Assembly (NCBI GenBank): GCA_964634465.1
Contig: CAZWLY010000004.1
Span: 1 to 64,000 of the forward strand
Source: CAZWLY01 sp964634465
Lineage (GTDB): Bacteria; Desulfobacterota; Desulfarculia; G963662305
Reading direction: 5' to 3'
DNA length: 64,000 bases
Position 1 is the first letter of the stretch, and each line of letters opens with the position of its first letter. The translations under genes were made by a program, and so were the position numbers. The notes under the pieces are model-generated. The model did no database searches and was not told where the DNA came from. It was given only the letters and a program-made list of their open reading frames with translations. Shown here piece after piece: positions 32,392 through 42,412 of the stretch.

Positions 32392-34959
32392 CTAGTGGGC
32401 CTCGTCCCAGTTGGCGCCCAGGCCGACGCCCACCTCGAGCGGCACTTTGAGCTGGGCCGCGTTCTCCATGACCTCGGTAATGAGCGCGGCGCACTCCTCG
32501 GCGGCGCTTTTCTCCACTTCGAGGACCAGTTCGTCGTGGACCTGGAGAATCATTCGGGCCGGCAGGTTGGCTTCTTTCAGGGCGGCCGCGGCCTTGATCA
32601 TGGCGATCTTGATCAGGTCGGCGGCCGAACCCTGGAAGACGGTGTTGACCGCCATGCGTTCAGCGAAGCGGCGCTTCATCGCGTTTTTGCTCTTGAGGTC
32701 GGGGATGAAACGCTTGCGGCCCCAGAGGGTGGTCACGTAGCCCTGGGACCGGGCCTTCTCGATCACTTGATCGAGGAAGCTTTTGACCTTGGCGAAGCGC
32801 CGGAAATAGGCCTCGATGAACTTGGCCGCCTCGGCGGTGGAGATCTTGAGCTCCTGGCTGAGACCGTAGGGGGTCTGGCCGTAGATCAACCCGAAGTTGA
32901 TGACTTTGGCCTGCCGCCGCATCTCGTCGTCCACGAAACCGGGCATGACGTCGAAGACCTTGGCCGCGGTCTGGGTGTGGATGTCCTCGCCGTTGACAAA
33001 GGCCGAAACCAGGGCCGGGTCCTGGCAGTAGTGGGCCAGGAAGCGCAACTCGATCTGGGAGTAGTCGGCCGACAGCAACAGCGCCCCCTCTTCGGCGACG
33101 AAGGCCCGGCGGATCGACCGGCCCTCGGCGGTCCTGATCGGGATGTTCTGCAGGTTGGGCTCGGACGACGACAGCCGGCCGGTGGCGGTCACGGTCTGGT
33201 TGAAGGTGGTGTGGATCCGGCCGGTCTCCGGGTGGATCAGTCCGGCCAGGGCGTCGACGTAGGTCGATTTCAGCTTGGTCAGTTGCCGAAAGTCCAGGAT
33301 CAGGCCGGGCAGGGGGTGGGCGTCCCTCAAGCCTTCCAGGACATCGACGTTGGTCGAGTAGCCGGTTTTGGTCTTCTTGGCGCGGGGCAGGCCCAGTTTC
33401 TCGAACAGGATCACCCCCAACTGCTGGGGCGAGAGCGGGTTGAACTCCTCGCCGGCCGCCTCGATGATCTCCTGGTGCAGCTTCTCCAGCCGGCGGCCCA
33501 GGTCGCGGGAGAGCCGATCGAGCACGACCGGATCGACGGCCACTCCGGCCGCCTCCATCTCGGCCAGGACCGGGACGAGCGGCATCTCGATCTCGTTGAA
33601 GACTCCGGCCACCTCGATCTCGGTCAGCTTTCCGGCCAGGGCCTCGTATAGTCGCCAGGCGGCGGCCGCCTCCCGGGCCGGATCGCCGGCCGGCAATTCC
33701 AGGCCCAGGTGCTCCCTGGCCAGAAGCACCGGATCGTAGGATCGGCGGCCGGGGTGGAGCAGGTAGTCGGCGATGAAGACATCGAAGTCCAATCCGGCCA
33801 GCTCGATCCCGACCCGGCCCAGGGCCACCTTGGCCGCTTTGAGGTTGAAGGCGACTTTGGCCGTCTTCGGGTCTGACAGCAGGCGCTCGAGCGCCGCCGG
33901 CCAGCCCTCGTCCGAAACCATGACCGCCTCGTCGGCCACGGCCAGTCCGACGCCGACGATTTTGCCCCGCATCGGCTGGGGCTTGTCCAGGCTTAAGGCC
34001 AGGGCCGCTCGGCCGACCTCCCGGGCCCGATCGAGGAAGGCGTCCAGCTCGGGGCCGGGGGCGAGCGCCCGGACCGGGGCCGCGGCCGGCCGGGCAGTCT
34101 CTTTCTCGGTCGAAACGTTCAACTCGGCCAGCAGCGATTTCATCTCCAGGTCGGTGAATATCTCTTTCAACCGCTCGGTGTCGGGCTCGGCCGGGGCGAG
34201 GTCGTCGAGGGTCAGGTCGAGGTCCATGGCGTCTTGGAGGGTGAACAGGCGCTTGGCCAACCGGGCCTGCTCGGCGAAGTCGATCAGGTTCTGGCGGCGC
34301 TTGGGCTGCTTGATCTCCTCGGCTCGAACGAGCAGGTTTTCCAGATCGCCGTACTCGGCTATCAACTGGCCGGCGATCTTGGGGCCGATGCCGGGCACGC
34401 CCGGAATGTTGTCCGAGCTGTCGCCGATCAGTCCGAAGGCGTCGGCCAGTTTCTCCGGCCCGACGCCGAAGCGCTCCACGACCGCCGCCTCATCGAACAC
34501 CCTGTCCTTCATGGTGTCCCACATCGTCACCCCCGGCCCGAGGAGTTGCATCAGGTCCTTGTCGGAAGAGACGATGACCACCTCGTCGCCGGCCTCGGCC
34601 CCGAGCCTGGTCAGGGTGGCGATGATGTCGTCGGCCTCGAAGCCGGGCCGTTCCAGACACTTCAGCCCGAAGGCGGCGGCGATGTCCTTGATGACCGGGA
34701 ACTGGGCGGTCAGCTCGGGGTCGGCCGGCGGCCGATTGGCCTTGTAGTCCGGGTCCAACTCATGGCGGAAGGTCGGCCCCTTGGCGTCGAAGACGACTCC
34801 GACCCGATCGGGCGCTTTTTCTTTGAGGACCTTCAGCAACATCCTGACGAAGCCCAGCACCGCGCCGGTGGGGAAGCCCTTGGTGGTGGCCAGATTGGGC
34901 AGAGCGTGAAAGGCCCGGTGGATGATCGAGGAGGCGTCTATCAAAATCAGGGTCGGCAT
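32392..34959 (-). CDS. polA: DNA polymerase I (proofreading domain degenerate)
   Basis: Fills gaps in repair and processes Okazaki fragments. 855 residues: N-terminal 5'-3' exonuclease (about 1-290; LILIDASSIIHRAFHALPNL, PDRVGVVFDAKGPTFRHEL, FGLIGDSSDNIPGVPGIGPK), a 3'-5' exonuclease-like domain (about 300-465) and the polymerase domain (about 470-855) with motif A LLSADYSQIELRFLAH, motif B RRQAKVINFGLIYGQTPYGL and motif C QVHDELVLEVE. The Exo motifs are lost: the first is ALALSLDKPQP with no DxE, and the second is FNLKAAKVAL where active enzymes have NxxxD. It should therefore lack proofreading, like Taq-type enzymes. Confidence 0.95.
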   Translation of the reverse strand: MPTLILIDASSIIHRAFHALPNLATTKGFPTGAVLGFVRMLLKVLKEKAPDRVGVVFDAKGPTFRHELDPDYKANRPPADPELTAQFPVIKDIAAAFGLKCLERPGFEADDIIATLTRLGAEAGDEVVIVSSDKDLMQLLGPGVTMWDTMKDRVFDEAAVVERFGVGPEKLADAFGLIGDSSDNIPGVPGIGPKIAGQLIAEYGDLENLLVRAEEIKQPKRRQNLIDFAEQARLAKRLFTLQDAMDLDLTLDDLAPAEPDTERLKEIFTDLEMKSLLAELNVSTEKETARPAAAPVRALAPGPELDAFLDRAREVGRAALALSLDKPQPMRGKIVGVGLAVADEAVMVSDEGWPAALERLLSDPKTAKVAFNLKAAKVALGRVGIELAGLDFDVFIADYLLHPGRRSYDPVLLAREHLGLELPAGDPAREAAAAWRLYEALAGKLTEIEVAGVFNEIEMPLVPVLAEMEAAGVAVDPVVLDRLSRDLGRRLEKLHQEIIEAAGEEFNPLSPQQLGVILFEKLGLPRAKKTKTGYSTNVDVLEGLRDAHPLPGLILDFRQLTKLKSTYVDALAGLIHPETGRIHTTFNQTVTATGRLSSSEPNLQNIPIRTAEGRSIRRAFVAEEGALLLSADYSQIELRFLAHYCQDPALVSAFVNGEDIHTQTAAKVFDVMPGFVDDEMRRQAKVINFGLIYGQTPYGLSQELKISTAEAAKFIEAYFRRFAKVKSFLDQVIEKARSQGYVTTLWGRKRFIPDLKSKNAMKRRFAERMAVNTVFQGSAADLIKIAMIKAAAALKEANLPARMILQVHDELVLEVEKSAAEECAALITEVMENAAQLKVPLEVGVGLGANWDEAH

Positions 34960-35436
34960 GGAACTACCTGCGATTGAGGGAGCGGGGAGGCCCCTTGAGA
35001 AGAGCGATCTTCGCTCCCCTCGAAGGCCTGTCGAGAGCTTCTGCCTCCCCGAAGCGGCCGGATACGCTCGGGAAGGACGGCCTTGGCTTGATCGGCGGCA
35101 TGGGCCGATTATAACCCAGTCGGCCCAAAAATGGTTAAGGGGTTTGGCGCCGGTGAAACCCCGCCGGGAATTTTGGGCCGGGGAAGGGGGGCGCTTTTCG
35201 GCCGCCCCGGAAGACGATGGGCCGGCGGGGGGAAGAGGGGGCGTCTCGGGAAATAAGTTGTCGCTTCAGGGGGTTGGCCCTTCGATCGGGCGGGACGTTT
35301 GAATCGAGAGGGGAAGCCGAATGTTTGCGGTTGAAAGGCGCCTAAAAACGACCCCCGGCCCGCCGGAACGAAGACGCCGACGCGGCCGGGAGCGGTCTGC
35401 TCGCGGGACGGGATGGCGGAGAGTTCCCCGCCGGTC
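34960..35436. other. Intergenic stretch upstream of polA
   Basis: 477 bp without a credible gene; frames seen here are short and unlike neighbouring coding sequence. On the minus strand a TATAAT box (35108-35113) about 150 bp before the polA ATG could be its -10; no consensus -35 accompanies it. It lies within an imperfect GGGCCGA...TCGGCCC inverted repeat (35102-35126). Confidence 0.4.
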
Positions 35437-36180
35437 CTAGAGTATCTGGGACAAGAACAGCTTGGTCCGCTCCTCCTTGGGGTTGGAGAAGAACTCGTTC
35501 GGCGGGGCGATCTCGACGATCTGGCCTTCGTCCATGAACAGCACCCGGTCGGCCACCTCGCGGGCGAAGCCCATCTCGTGGGTGACCACGACCATGGTCA
35601 TGCCCTCCCTGGCCAAGGCCTTCATGACATCCAGAACCTCGCCGATCATCTCCGGGTCGAGGGCGGACGTCGGCTCGTCGAAGAGCATGATCTTGGGGTC
35701 CATGGCCAAGGCCCTGGCGATGGCCACCCGCTGCTGCTGGCCGCCGGAGAGCTGGGCCGGGAAGACGTCGGCCTTGTCTTTGATGCCGACCTTTTCCAGG
35801 AGGTAGTGGGCCTTGTCGACGCACTCGGCCGGTTTGCGCTTCCGGACCACGTGCTGGGCCAGGCAGACGTTGTCCTCCACGGTGAGGTGGGGAAAGAGGT
35901 TGAACTGCTGAAAGACCATCCCCACTTCGGCCCGGACCTTGTTGATGTTGGTCTTCTTGTGGGTCAGCGAGATGCCGTCGATGATGATCTCGCCCTCGTC
36001 GATGGCCTCCAGGGCGTTGAGGCAGCGAAGGAGCGTCGATTTGCCCGAGCCGGACGGCCCGCAGACGACGACCACCTCGCCTTTGTCTACCTCGTGGCTG
36101 ACGTCTTTCAACGCCTCGACGGTCAACTTGCCCCGAAACGTCTTGGAGACGTGCTTGACTTGGATTATCGGTTCCGCCAC
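35437..36180 (-). CDS. Polar amino acid ABC transporter, ATP-binding protein
   Basis: 247-residue GlnQ/HisP-type ATPase with Walker A GPSGSGKST, Q-loop MVFQQFNLFPHLT, signature LSGGQQQRVAIARALA, Walker B IMLFDEPTSALDPE and H-loop VVTHEMGFA. It energises the permease encoded 12 bp upstream. Motif spacing and the FNLFPH element are typical of the polar amino acid uptake family; the exact substrate is set by the binding protein. Confidence 0.93.
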   Translation of the reverse strand: MAEPIIQVKHVSKTFRGKLTVEALKDVSHEVDKGEVVVVCGPSGSGKSTLLRCLNALEAIDEGEIIIDGISLTHKKTNINKVRAEVGMVFQQFNLFPHLTVEDNVCLAQHVVRKRKPAECVDKAHYLLEKVGIKDKADVFPAQLSGGQQQRVAIARALAMDPKIMLFDEPTSALDPEMIGEVLDVMKALAREGMTMVVVTHEMGFAREVADRVLFMDEGQIVEIAPPNEFFSNPKEERTKLFLSQIL

Positions 36181-36192
36181 CGTGCTTTCTCC

Positions 36193-37008
36193 TTAAATTT
36201 TGGTTACCCCGATGCCCCAGCGCCGCTCTATCCACTGGATCAACATCGACAGGCTGAAGGTCAAGATAAGATACAGCCCGGCCACGGTGAACCAGACTTC
36301 AAAGGCGGCGAAGCTGACCGTGACCAACTCGCGGCCGGCCTTGGTCAACTCGGTCAGGGCGATGGCCGAACACAGCGACGAGTCTTTGATCAGGCTGATG
36401 AACTGGCCGGCCAGGGGCGGCATGATCCGGCGGAAGGCCTGGGGAAGAATGATGTAGCGCATGGTCTGGAAGTAATTCATCCCCAGGCTGCGGGCCGCCT
36501 CGGTTTGGCCCTTGTCGATGGATTGGATGCCGGCTCGAACGATCTCCGCCACGTAGGCCCCGGCGAAGATGGCCAGTGCGGCCGCGCCGGCGGCGAACCG
36601 GGAAAGCTCGAAGACATCGGCTATGAAGAAATAGAAGATGAAAATCTGGACCAAAAGCGGTGTGCCCCTGATCAGCTCGATGTAGCCGATGGCGATCCAT
36701 CTTAAAAACGGCGTGTTGGATATCCGGGCCAGGCCGGTGAAAAGACCGATCACGATGGCGATGGCGGTCGAGACGACGGACAGCTCAAGAGTGACGATCA
36801 GGCCCTCGGTCAACAGACCCAGCTTCCACCCGAAGATGCCGCCGCCGTCCTCGGCTCGGAAGGCCAAGTAGTCCGGAACCCGGTACCAGGCCCAGGGATA
36901 GTTGGTTCGATCCAGAGCGAACTTGACGCCCAGAACCAGCAGGATCAGAAAAATCCCCAGGGCCAGGATGTTCAGATTTCTTTTCAAGGAAGTGTTTTGT
37001 TGCAGCAA
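36193..37008 (-). CDS. Polar amino acid ABC transporter, permease
   Basis: 271-residue HisMQ-family inner membrane permease with an N-terminal TM (ILALGIFLILLVLGVKFAL), a loop of about 40 residues, then four or five TM segments and the EAA loop EAARSLGMNYFQTMRYIILPQAFRRIMPP that contacts the ATPase. IELIRGTPLLVQIFIFYF is the usual family signature. One permease gene is present, so a homodimeric channel is likely. It is separated from the binding-protein gene by a strong hairpin. Confidence 0.92.
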   Translation of the reverse strand: MLQQNTSLKRNLNILALGIFLILLVLGVKFALDRTNYPWAWYRVPDYLAFRAEDGGGIFGWKLGLLTEGLIVTLELSVVSTAIAIVIGLFTGLARISNTPFLRWIAIGYIELIRGTPLLVQIFIFYFFIADVFELSRFAAGAAALAIFAGAYVAEIVRAGIQSIDKGQTEAARSLGMNYFQTMRYIILPQAFRRIMPPLAGQFISLIKDSSLCSAIALTELTKAGRELVTVSFAAFEVWFTVAGLYLILTFSLSMLIQWIERRWGIGVTKI

Positions 37009-37029
37009 GTTTCCCTGGCCTCCATAAAC

Positions 37030-37055
37030 CTCCCGGCCCGCGAGCGGGCCGGGAG
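37030..37055 (-). terminator. Intercistronic hairpin between binding-protein and permease genes
   Basis: Perfect 12-bp inverted repeat CTCCCGGCCCGC-GA-GCGGGCCGGGAG, followed on the minus strand only by GTTTATGG, so a poor T-run. It lies between the substrate-binding protein gene and the permease. Such hairpins partly terminate or stabilise the upstream message, raising binding protein over permease. Confidence 0.6.
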
Positions 37056-37070
37056 TCGATTGTCAGACAG

Positions 37071-37889
37071 CTACTGAAGGGCCTTGAGCCATTCGTTGGA
37101 CAAGAACCACTTCTTGTAGATGGCGTCGTAGGTGCCGTCGCCCTTGATCTGGCGCAGGAAGTTGTTCAGCCAGTTCAGGAAGTCCGGGTCGCCCTTGCGG
37201 ATGGCCCAGCCCAGGGGCTCGTAGGTGAAGGGGTCGTCCAGGAAGACGAACTTGCCGGGATACTTGGCGTTGTTGACGGCGCACATCGGATGGTCGTAGA
37301 CAAAGGCGTCGGCCTTGCCGTTGACGACCTCCATGATCGCCACCCGCTCGTCCTCGAAGGCGTTGCGCTTGGCCTTGGGCATGTACTTCTTGGTGGACAG
37401 ATCGCCGGTGGTGCCCAGTTTGGTGGCGATGGTGTACTTGGGATCGTTCAGGTCCTTGTAGGACTTGATCTTGCCCTCGTGCTTCTTGGCGACCAGGACG
37501 GTCTGGCCGACGGTGATGTAGGGATCGCAGAAGTTGACCTTCAGGTTGCGCTCCTGGGTGATGGTCATGCCCGACATGATGATGTCGAACTTCTTGGTCA
37601 TCAACGCCGGAATGATGCCGTCCCAGGCGGTGTTGACCAGTTTCAGCTTGACGCCCATGGCCTTGGCCATGGCCTTGGCCACATCGACGTCGAAGCCGAT
37701 GATCTCACCCTTTTTGTTGCGCATCTCAAAGGGGAGATAGCCCGCCTCCAAGCCGACCTGCAACTCGCCCCGTTTGAGAATCTGCTGTAGGGTTGATTTC
37801 TTGGCCAGGTCGGCGTCTTGAGCCACGGCCATGCCGGAGAATCCCAGGATCAGGGCCAGCACAGCAGCCACAATAATGAATCGCTTCAT
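37071..37889 (-). CDS. Polar amino acid ABC transporter, substrate-binding protein
   Basis: 272 residues; the ATG at 37889 is chosen because GGAGG lies five bases upstream (37904 is an upstream in-frame ATG). Signal peptide FIIVAAVLALILGFSGMAVA, then an SBP_bac_3 fold: ILKRGELQVGLEAGYLPFEMRNKKGEIIGFDVDVAKAMAK, KFDIIMSGMTITQERNLKVNF and YTIATKLGTTGDLSTKKYMPKA. Binds a polar amino acid in the periplasm; the glutamine or glutamate group is plausible but not shown. First gene of the three-gene operon. Confidence 0.92.
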   Translation of the reverse strand: MKRFIIVAAVLALILGFSGMAVAQDADLAKKSTLQQILKRGELQVGLEAGYLPFEMRNKKGEIIGFDVDVAKAMAKAMGVKLKLVNTAWDGIIPALMTKKFDIIMSGMTITQERNLKVNFCDPYITVGQTVLVAKKHEGKIKSYKDLNDPKYTIATKLGTTGDLSTKKYMPKAKRNAFEDERVAIMEVVNGKADAFVYDHPMCAVNNAKYPGKFVFLDDPFTYEPLGWAIRKGDPDFLNWLNNFLRQIKGDGTYDAIYKKWFLSNEWLKALQ

Positions 37890-37941
37890 CTTCCCCTCCA
37901 TCATTGAATGTGCGTAACAGTTTTTTCACACGCCGGCCGGA

Positions 37942-38110
37942 TCAGTCACACTCGCCCTCTGATTGAGGAACTTCTCCGATGACCATCTCACGGCCGCAAA
38001 CTTCGCATTGGGGTATGGGCTCTTGACCCGGGTAGAATATCTCGGCGGCCTAGTGTTTGGTTTTTGGGGCAGACGGCCGCCACGGGCTCGATCTTTTCTT
38101 TGTCGCTCAT
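37942..38110 (-). pseudogene. Possible decayed small zinc-ribbon gene
   Basis: On the minus strand an ATG at 38110 opens MSDKEKIEPVAAVCPKNQ. After a frame change around 38045-38055 the sequence continues AAEIFYPGQEPIPQCEVCG, then REMVIGEVPQSEGECD and a stop at 37942. The CxxC knuckle and the YPGQEPIPxC pattern look like a two-knuckle zinc ribbon with its first knuckle damaged, and an in-frame TAG blocks a simple one-base fix. No ribosome site is seen. May be a relic; low confidence. Confidence 0.25.
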
Positions 38111-38173
38111 TACGCCGGCCCGCTAGAATGTTTGGCCCTTATTCAGGACCGGCCCAGTATAGAGAAAGCCAAC

Positions 38174-38201
38174 CTCAATGTCAAACACTCAATGTCAAAC
38201 A
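38174..38201. repeat. Tandem 14-bp direct repeat upstream of metK
   Basis: CTCAATGTCAAACA occurs twice back to back (38174-38187 and 38188-38201), just before an AT-rich ACAATTAAACAATTG segment and about 27 bp upstream of the first promoter box. Possible paired regulator sites. The remaining noncoding sequence from 37890 to 38173 shows only the possible zinc-ribbon relic. Confidence 0.5.
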
Positions 38202-38227
38202 ATTAAACAATTGCCATTTCGCCGCCC

Positions 38228-38257
38228 TTGACACCCCGCCGCGGGGCGTGATATTTA
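38228..38257 (+). promoter_or_regulatory. Candidate metK promoter with palindromic spacer
   Basis: TTGACA (38228-38233), 18-bp spacer, TATTTA (38252-38257). The spacer holds a perfect 6-bp inverted repeat CCCCGC-C-GCGGGG (38234-38246), and GTGAT-ATTTA-ATCAC (38249-38263) overlaps the -10. A second possible start site is the consensus TATAAT at 38295-38300, with TTGACT 20 bp before it, a long spacing. Confidence 0.45.
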
Positions 38258-38333
38258 ATCACACGCTGTTGACTGGCAATCTGGCTCCGTCCGGTATAAT
38301 GGGTCAAAGCAGCTAATCACAAGGAGAAAACCC

Positions 38334-39506
38334 ATGGGTTCCGAGAGTTATCTTTTCACTTCTGAGTCGGTGACCGAAGGCCACCCCGACAAGGTGGCCG
38401 ACCAGATTTCCGATGCCATCCTCGACGCCATGCTGGCCGACGACCCGTCGAGCCGAGTGGCCTGCGAGACCATGGTCACCACCGGCGTGGCCTTCGTGGC
38501 CGGCGAGATCACCACCTCGACCTACGTCGACATCCCGGACATCGTCCGGCAGGTGATCAGGGAGATCGGATACAACAATTCCTCCATGGGCTTCGACTGG
38601 GAGACCTGCGCCGTAATCACCTCCATCGACAAGCAGTCGAGCGACATCTCCCAGGGCGTGACCGCCGGCGAGGGGCTGTACGAGGAACAGGGAGCCGGTG
38701 ATCAGGGCTTGATGTTCGGCTACGCCTGCACCGAGACCGAGACGCTGATGCCGATGCCCATTCACTACGCCCACCGATTGGCCGAGCGGTTGGCCACGGT
38801 GCGTAAGAACGGCGTCCTGGGCTTCCTTCGCCCCGACGGCAAGAGCCAGGTGACCGTCGAGTACGGTCCCACCGGCGCCGTGCGGCGGGTCGAGGCGGTG
38901 GTCATCGCCGCCCAGCACTCCCCCGAGATCGGCTACGAGAAACTGAAGAAAGCCATCATCGCCGAGGTCATCAACAAGGTCATCCCGGAAGACCTGCTCG
39001 ACGGCGACACCAAGCTGCTCATCAACACCACCGGCCGCTTCGTCATCGGCGGGCCCCACGGCGACTGCGGCGTGACCGGGCGCAAGATCATCGTCGATAC
39101 CTACGGCGGCCAGGGCTCTCACGGCGGCGGCTGCTTCTCGGGCAAGGACGCCAGCAAGGTGGACCGCTCGGCCTCCTACATGGGCCGCTACCTGGCCAAG
39201 AACATCGTCGCCGCCGGGGTGGCCGACAAGTGCGAGGTCCAATTGGCCTACGCCATCGGCGTGCCCGAACCGGTTTCGGTCCTGGTCCATACCTTCGGCA
39301 CCGGCAAGGTGCCCGATCACCAGATCCGTGACGCCATCTTGGACCTGGTTTCCCTCAAGCCGGCGTCCATCATCGAGTACCTGGACCTGTTGCGGCCCAT
39401 CTTCCGCAAGACGGCCGCCTACGGCCACTTCGGCCGGGAGCTGCCCGAGTTCACTTGGGAGAAGACCGACTTGGCCGACAAGCTGGCCAATGCCGTCAAG
39501 GGCTGA
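38334..39506 (+). CDS. metK: S-adenosylmethionine synthase
   Basis: Makes SAM from methionine and ATP; cytoplasmic tetramer. 390 residues in three repeated domains, with SESVTEGHPDKVADQISDAILDA at the N-terminus, the signature GAGDQGLMFGYA (about 120-131), the P-loop-like GGPHGDCGVTGRKIIVDTYGG (about 240-260) and KVDRSASYMGRYLAKN. AAGGAG precedes the ATG. A strong terminator follows, so it is probably monocistronic, but it lies beside sahR and ahcY, the other methyl-cycle genes. Confidence 0.97.
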   Translation: MGSESYLFTSESVTEGHPDKVADQISDAILDAMLADDPSSRVACETMVTTGVAFVAGEITTSTYVDIPDIVRQVIREIGYNNSSMGFDWETCAVITSIDKQSSDISQGVTAGEGLYEEQGAGDQGLMFGYACTETETLMPMPIHYAHRLAERLATVRKNGVLGFLRPDGKSQVTVEYGPTGAVRRVEAVVIAAQHSPEIGYEKLKKAIIAEVINKVIPEDLLDGDTKLLINTTGRFVIGGPHGDCGVTGRKIIVDTYGGQGSHGGGCFSGKDASKVDRSASYMGRYLAKNIVAAGVADKCEVQLAYAIGVPEPVSVLVHTFGTGKVPDHQIRDAILDLVSLKPASIIEYLDLLRPIFRKTAAYGHFGRELPEFTWEKTDLADKLANAVKG

Positions 39507-39534
39507 GACAGTCGAGTATAGTCAGGAGAGCGAT

Positions 39535-39562
39535 CGGGCCGCCCGCCGGGCGGCCCGGTTTT
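39535..39562 (+). terminator. Rho-independent terminator after metK
   Basis: 10-bp stem CGGGCCGCCC / GGGCGGCCCG with a GCC loop, followed by GTTTTC, 28 bp past the metK stop. Confidence 0.8.
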
Positions 39563-39764
39563 CATTCGAGGGTAAGGGAATCGGTTTCGAGAAGATGCGC
39601 CGGGCCGGACGGCTTCTTTCGGCCCCGGCCGATCCGCTTCAGCCCTGAGCCGCCTCCCGGCCTGGCTGCCCTCTGAGCCGGGAGCCGGGTCGCCCACCTC
39701 TCTCCCCCGGCTTATTTGGCCCGGAGATTAACCCTTGACGCGCCGCCCTTACCGGTATATATTC

Positions 39765-39788
39765 CTATATCAAGATTAAGTAATATAG
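39765..39788. promoter_or_regulatory. Candidate operator of the ArsR-methyltransferase regulator
   Basis: CTATAT-N12-ATATAG, a perfect 6-bp inverted repeat in an AT-rich island that ends 11 bp before the sahR-type start codon. Position and AT-rich dyad fit an ArsR-family autoregulatory site. Confidence 0.45.
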
Positions 39789-39799
39789 TCGTGGAGACG

Positions 39800-40717
39800 A
39801 TGCCCGAGGTCCTGACATACCTGAAGGCCCTGGCCGACGAGACCCGGCTGAGGTTGATGAACGTGCTCAGCCGTCACGAGCTTAGCGTCAACGAGCTGGT
39901 GGATATCCTGGCCATGGGCCAGCCGCGCGTCTCGCGCCACTTGAAGATCATGACCGAAGCCGGCCTGCTGGCCAAGCGCCGGGACGGGGTGAGGGTTTAC
40001 TACTCGGTGGCCAAGGCGGGCCGCGGCCGGGGGTTCATCGAGGCGGTGGCTTCGTTCGTCGATGAGGAGGATGTCTTCGTCGCCGATCTCGACCGGGCCG
40101 AGGCGGCCGTCGCCGAGCGGACCTTGGCCACCCAGCGCTTCTTCGACGCCCACGCCGGCGATTGGGACCGGCTCAGGACCGAGGTGCTGGGCGACTTCGA
40201 GTTGGCCGCGGCCGTCTCCGCCCGGATGCCCGACTGCGGCGTGGCCGTGGATTTGGGTTGCGGCGACGGCCACCTCCTGCCGGCGCTTCTGGAGAGAGCC
40301 GAGGGCGTCATCGGCGTCGATTCCTCGGCCAAGATGCTGGAGTTGGCCCGGCGGCGCTTCATCGGCGACGGCGGCAGGGTTTCGCTTCGCATCGGCCGGC
40401 TGGAGCACTTGCCGTTGGCCGACGGCGAGGCCGACTTCGCCGTGACGACCATGGTTCTTCACCATCTCTCTCAGCCGCTGGCCGGGATCAAGGAGGCCCG
40501 CCGGGCGCTCAAAACCGGCGGCTTGCTGATGGTGGTCGATTTCGACAAGCACACCAACGAGAGGATGCGGGTAAAGTACGGCGACATGTGGCTGGGCTTT
40601 TCGCGCGAGGAGATCGAGACCTGGCTCGAGGAAGCCGGCTTCCGCGTGCGGGATGTGGAGCGCTTTTCAGTCAACGAGGGGCTGACCGTTCAGATGGTCA
40701 TGGCCGATAAGGAATGA
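39800..40717 (+). CDS. sahR: ArsR-family regulator fused to SAM-dependent methyltransferase domain (SahR type)
   Basis: 305 residues: N-terminal ArsR winged helix (about 5-75; ALADETRLRLMNVL, LVDILAMGQPRVSRHLKIMTEAGLLAKRRDG), a linker, then a class I methyltransferase domain (about 115-300) with motif I VAVDLGCGDGHLLP (148-161). From memory of published work, SahR is an ArsR-type repressor of methyl-cycle genes that senses S-adenosylhomocysteine through such a domain. The gene overlaps or abuts ahcY and follows metK, which strongly supports that identity. The domain probably binds ligand rather than methylating. Starts considered: ATG 39800 (GGAG three bases upstream) or GTG 39791. Confidence 0.82.
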   Translation: MPEVLTYLKALADETRLRLMNVLSRHELSVNELVDILAMGQPRVSRHLKIMTEAGLLAKRRDGVRVYYSVAKAGRGRGFIEAVASFVDEEDVFVADLDRAEAAVAERTLATQRFFDAHAGDWDRLRTEVLGDFELAAAVSARMPDCGVAVDLGCGDGHLLPALLERAEGVIGVDSSAKMLELARRRFIGDGGRVSLRIGRLEHLPLADGEADFAVTTMVLHHLSQPLAGIKEARRALKTGGLLMVVDFDKHTNERMRVKYGDMWLGFSREEIETWLEEAGFRVRDVERFSVNEGLTVQMVMADKE

Positions 40718-40734
40718 TTGCATTGGGGGTGAAC

Positions 40735-42168
<1,434 letters not shown>

Positions 42169-42190
42169 TAGGCTGATAACAAAAAAGGTT

Positions 42191-42217
42191 GGCCGGGCCC
42201 GCTCGCCCGGCCCTTTT
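42191..42217 (+). terminator. Terminator after ahcY
   Basis: 8-bp stem GGCCGGGC / GCCCGGCC with a CCGCTC loop followed by CTTTTG, and A-rich sequence before it, 22 bp past the ahcY stop. Confidence 0.8.
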
Positions 42218-42412
42218 GTTGTCGTTGGTGTACAATATTGTAACAAAATGCGACCCGGCCCTTGACTGGGGCCGGCAAGCGGTCTAAAACGGTGGGTAAT
42301 GCCTCCCGGCCGACCCGAACCCGATTTGGGGTCAAAGCGGTGAAGGGATGGCGAGCGGGTCGGAAATCGACTCATTGGGGGCGGAGGCGTTTGGGGGCTG
42401 ACGGGGGTGGCG

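Noticed and set aside
37890..38333. SAM riboswitch upstream of metK
   Set aside because: I could not match any SAM-I, II or III core or pseudoknot; the region shows DNA-level repeats instead. A covariance search with the Rfam SAM models would decide.
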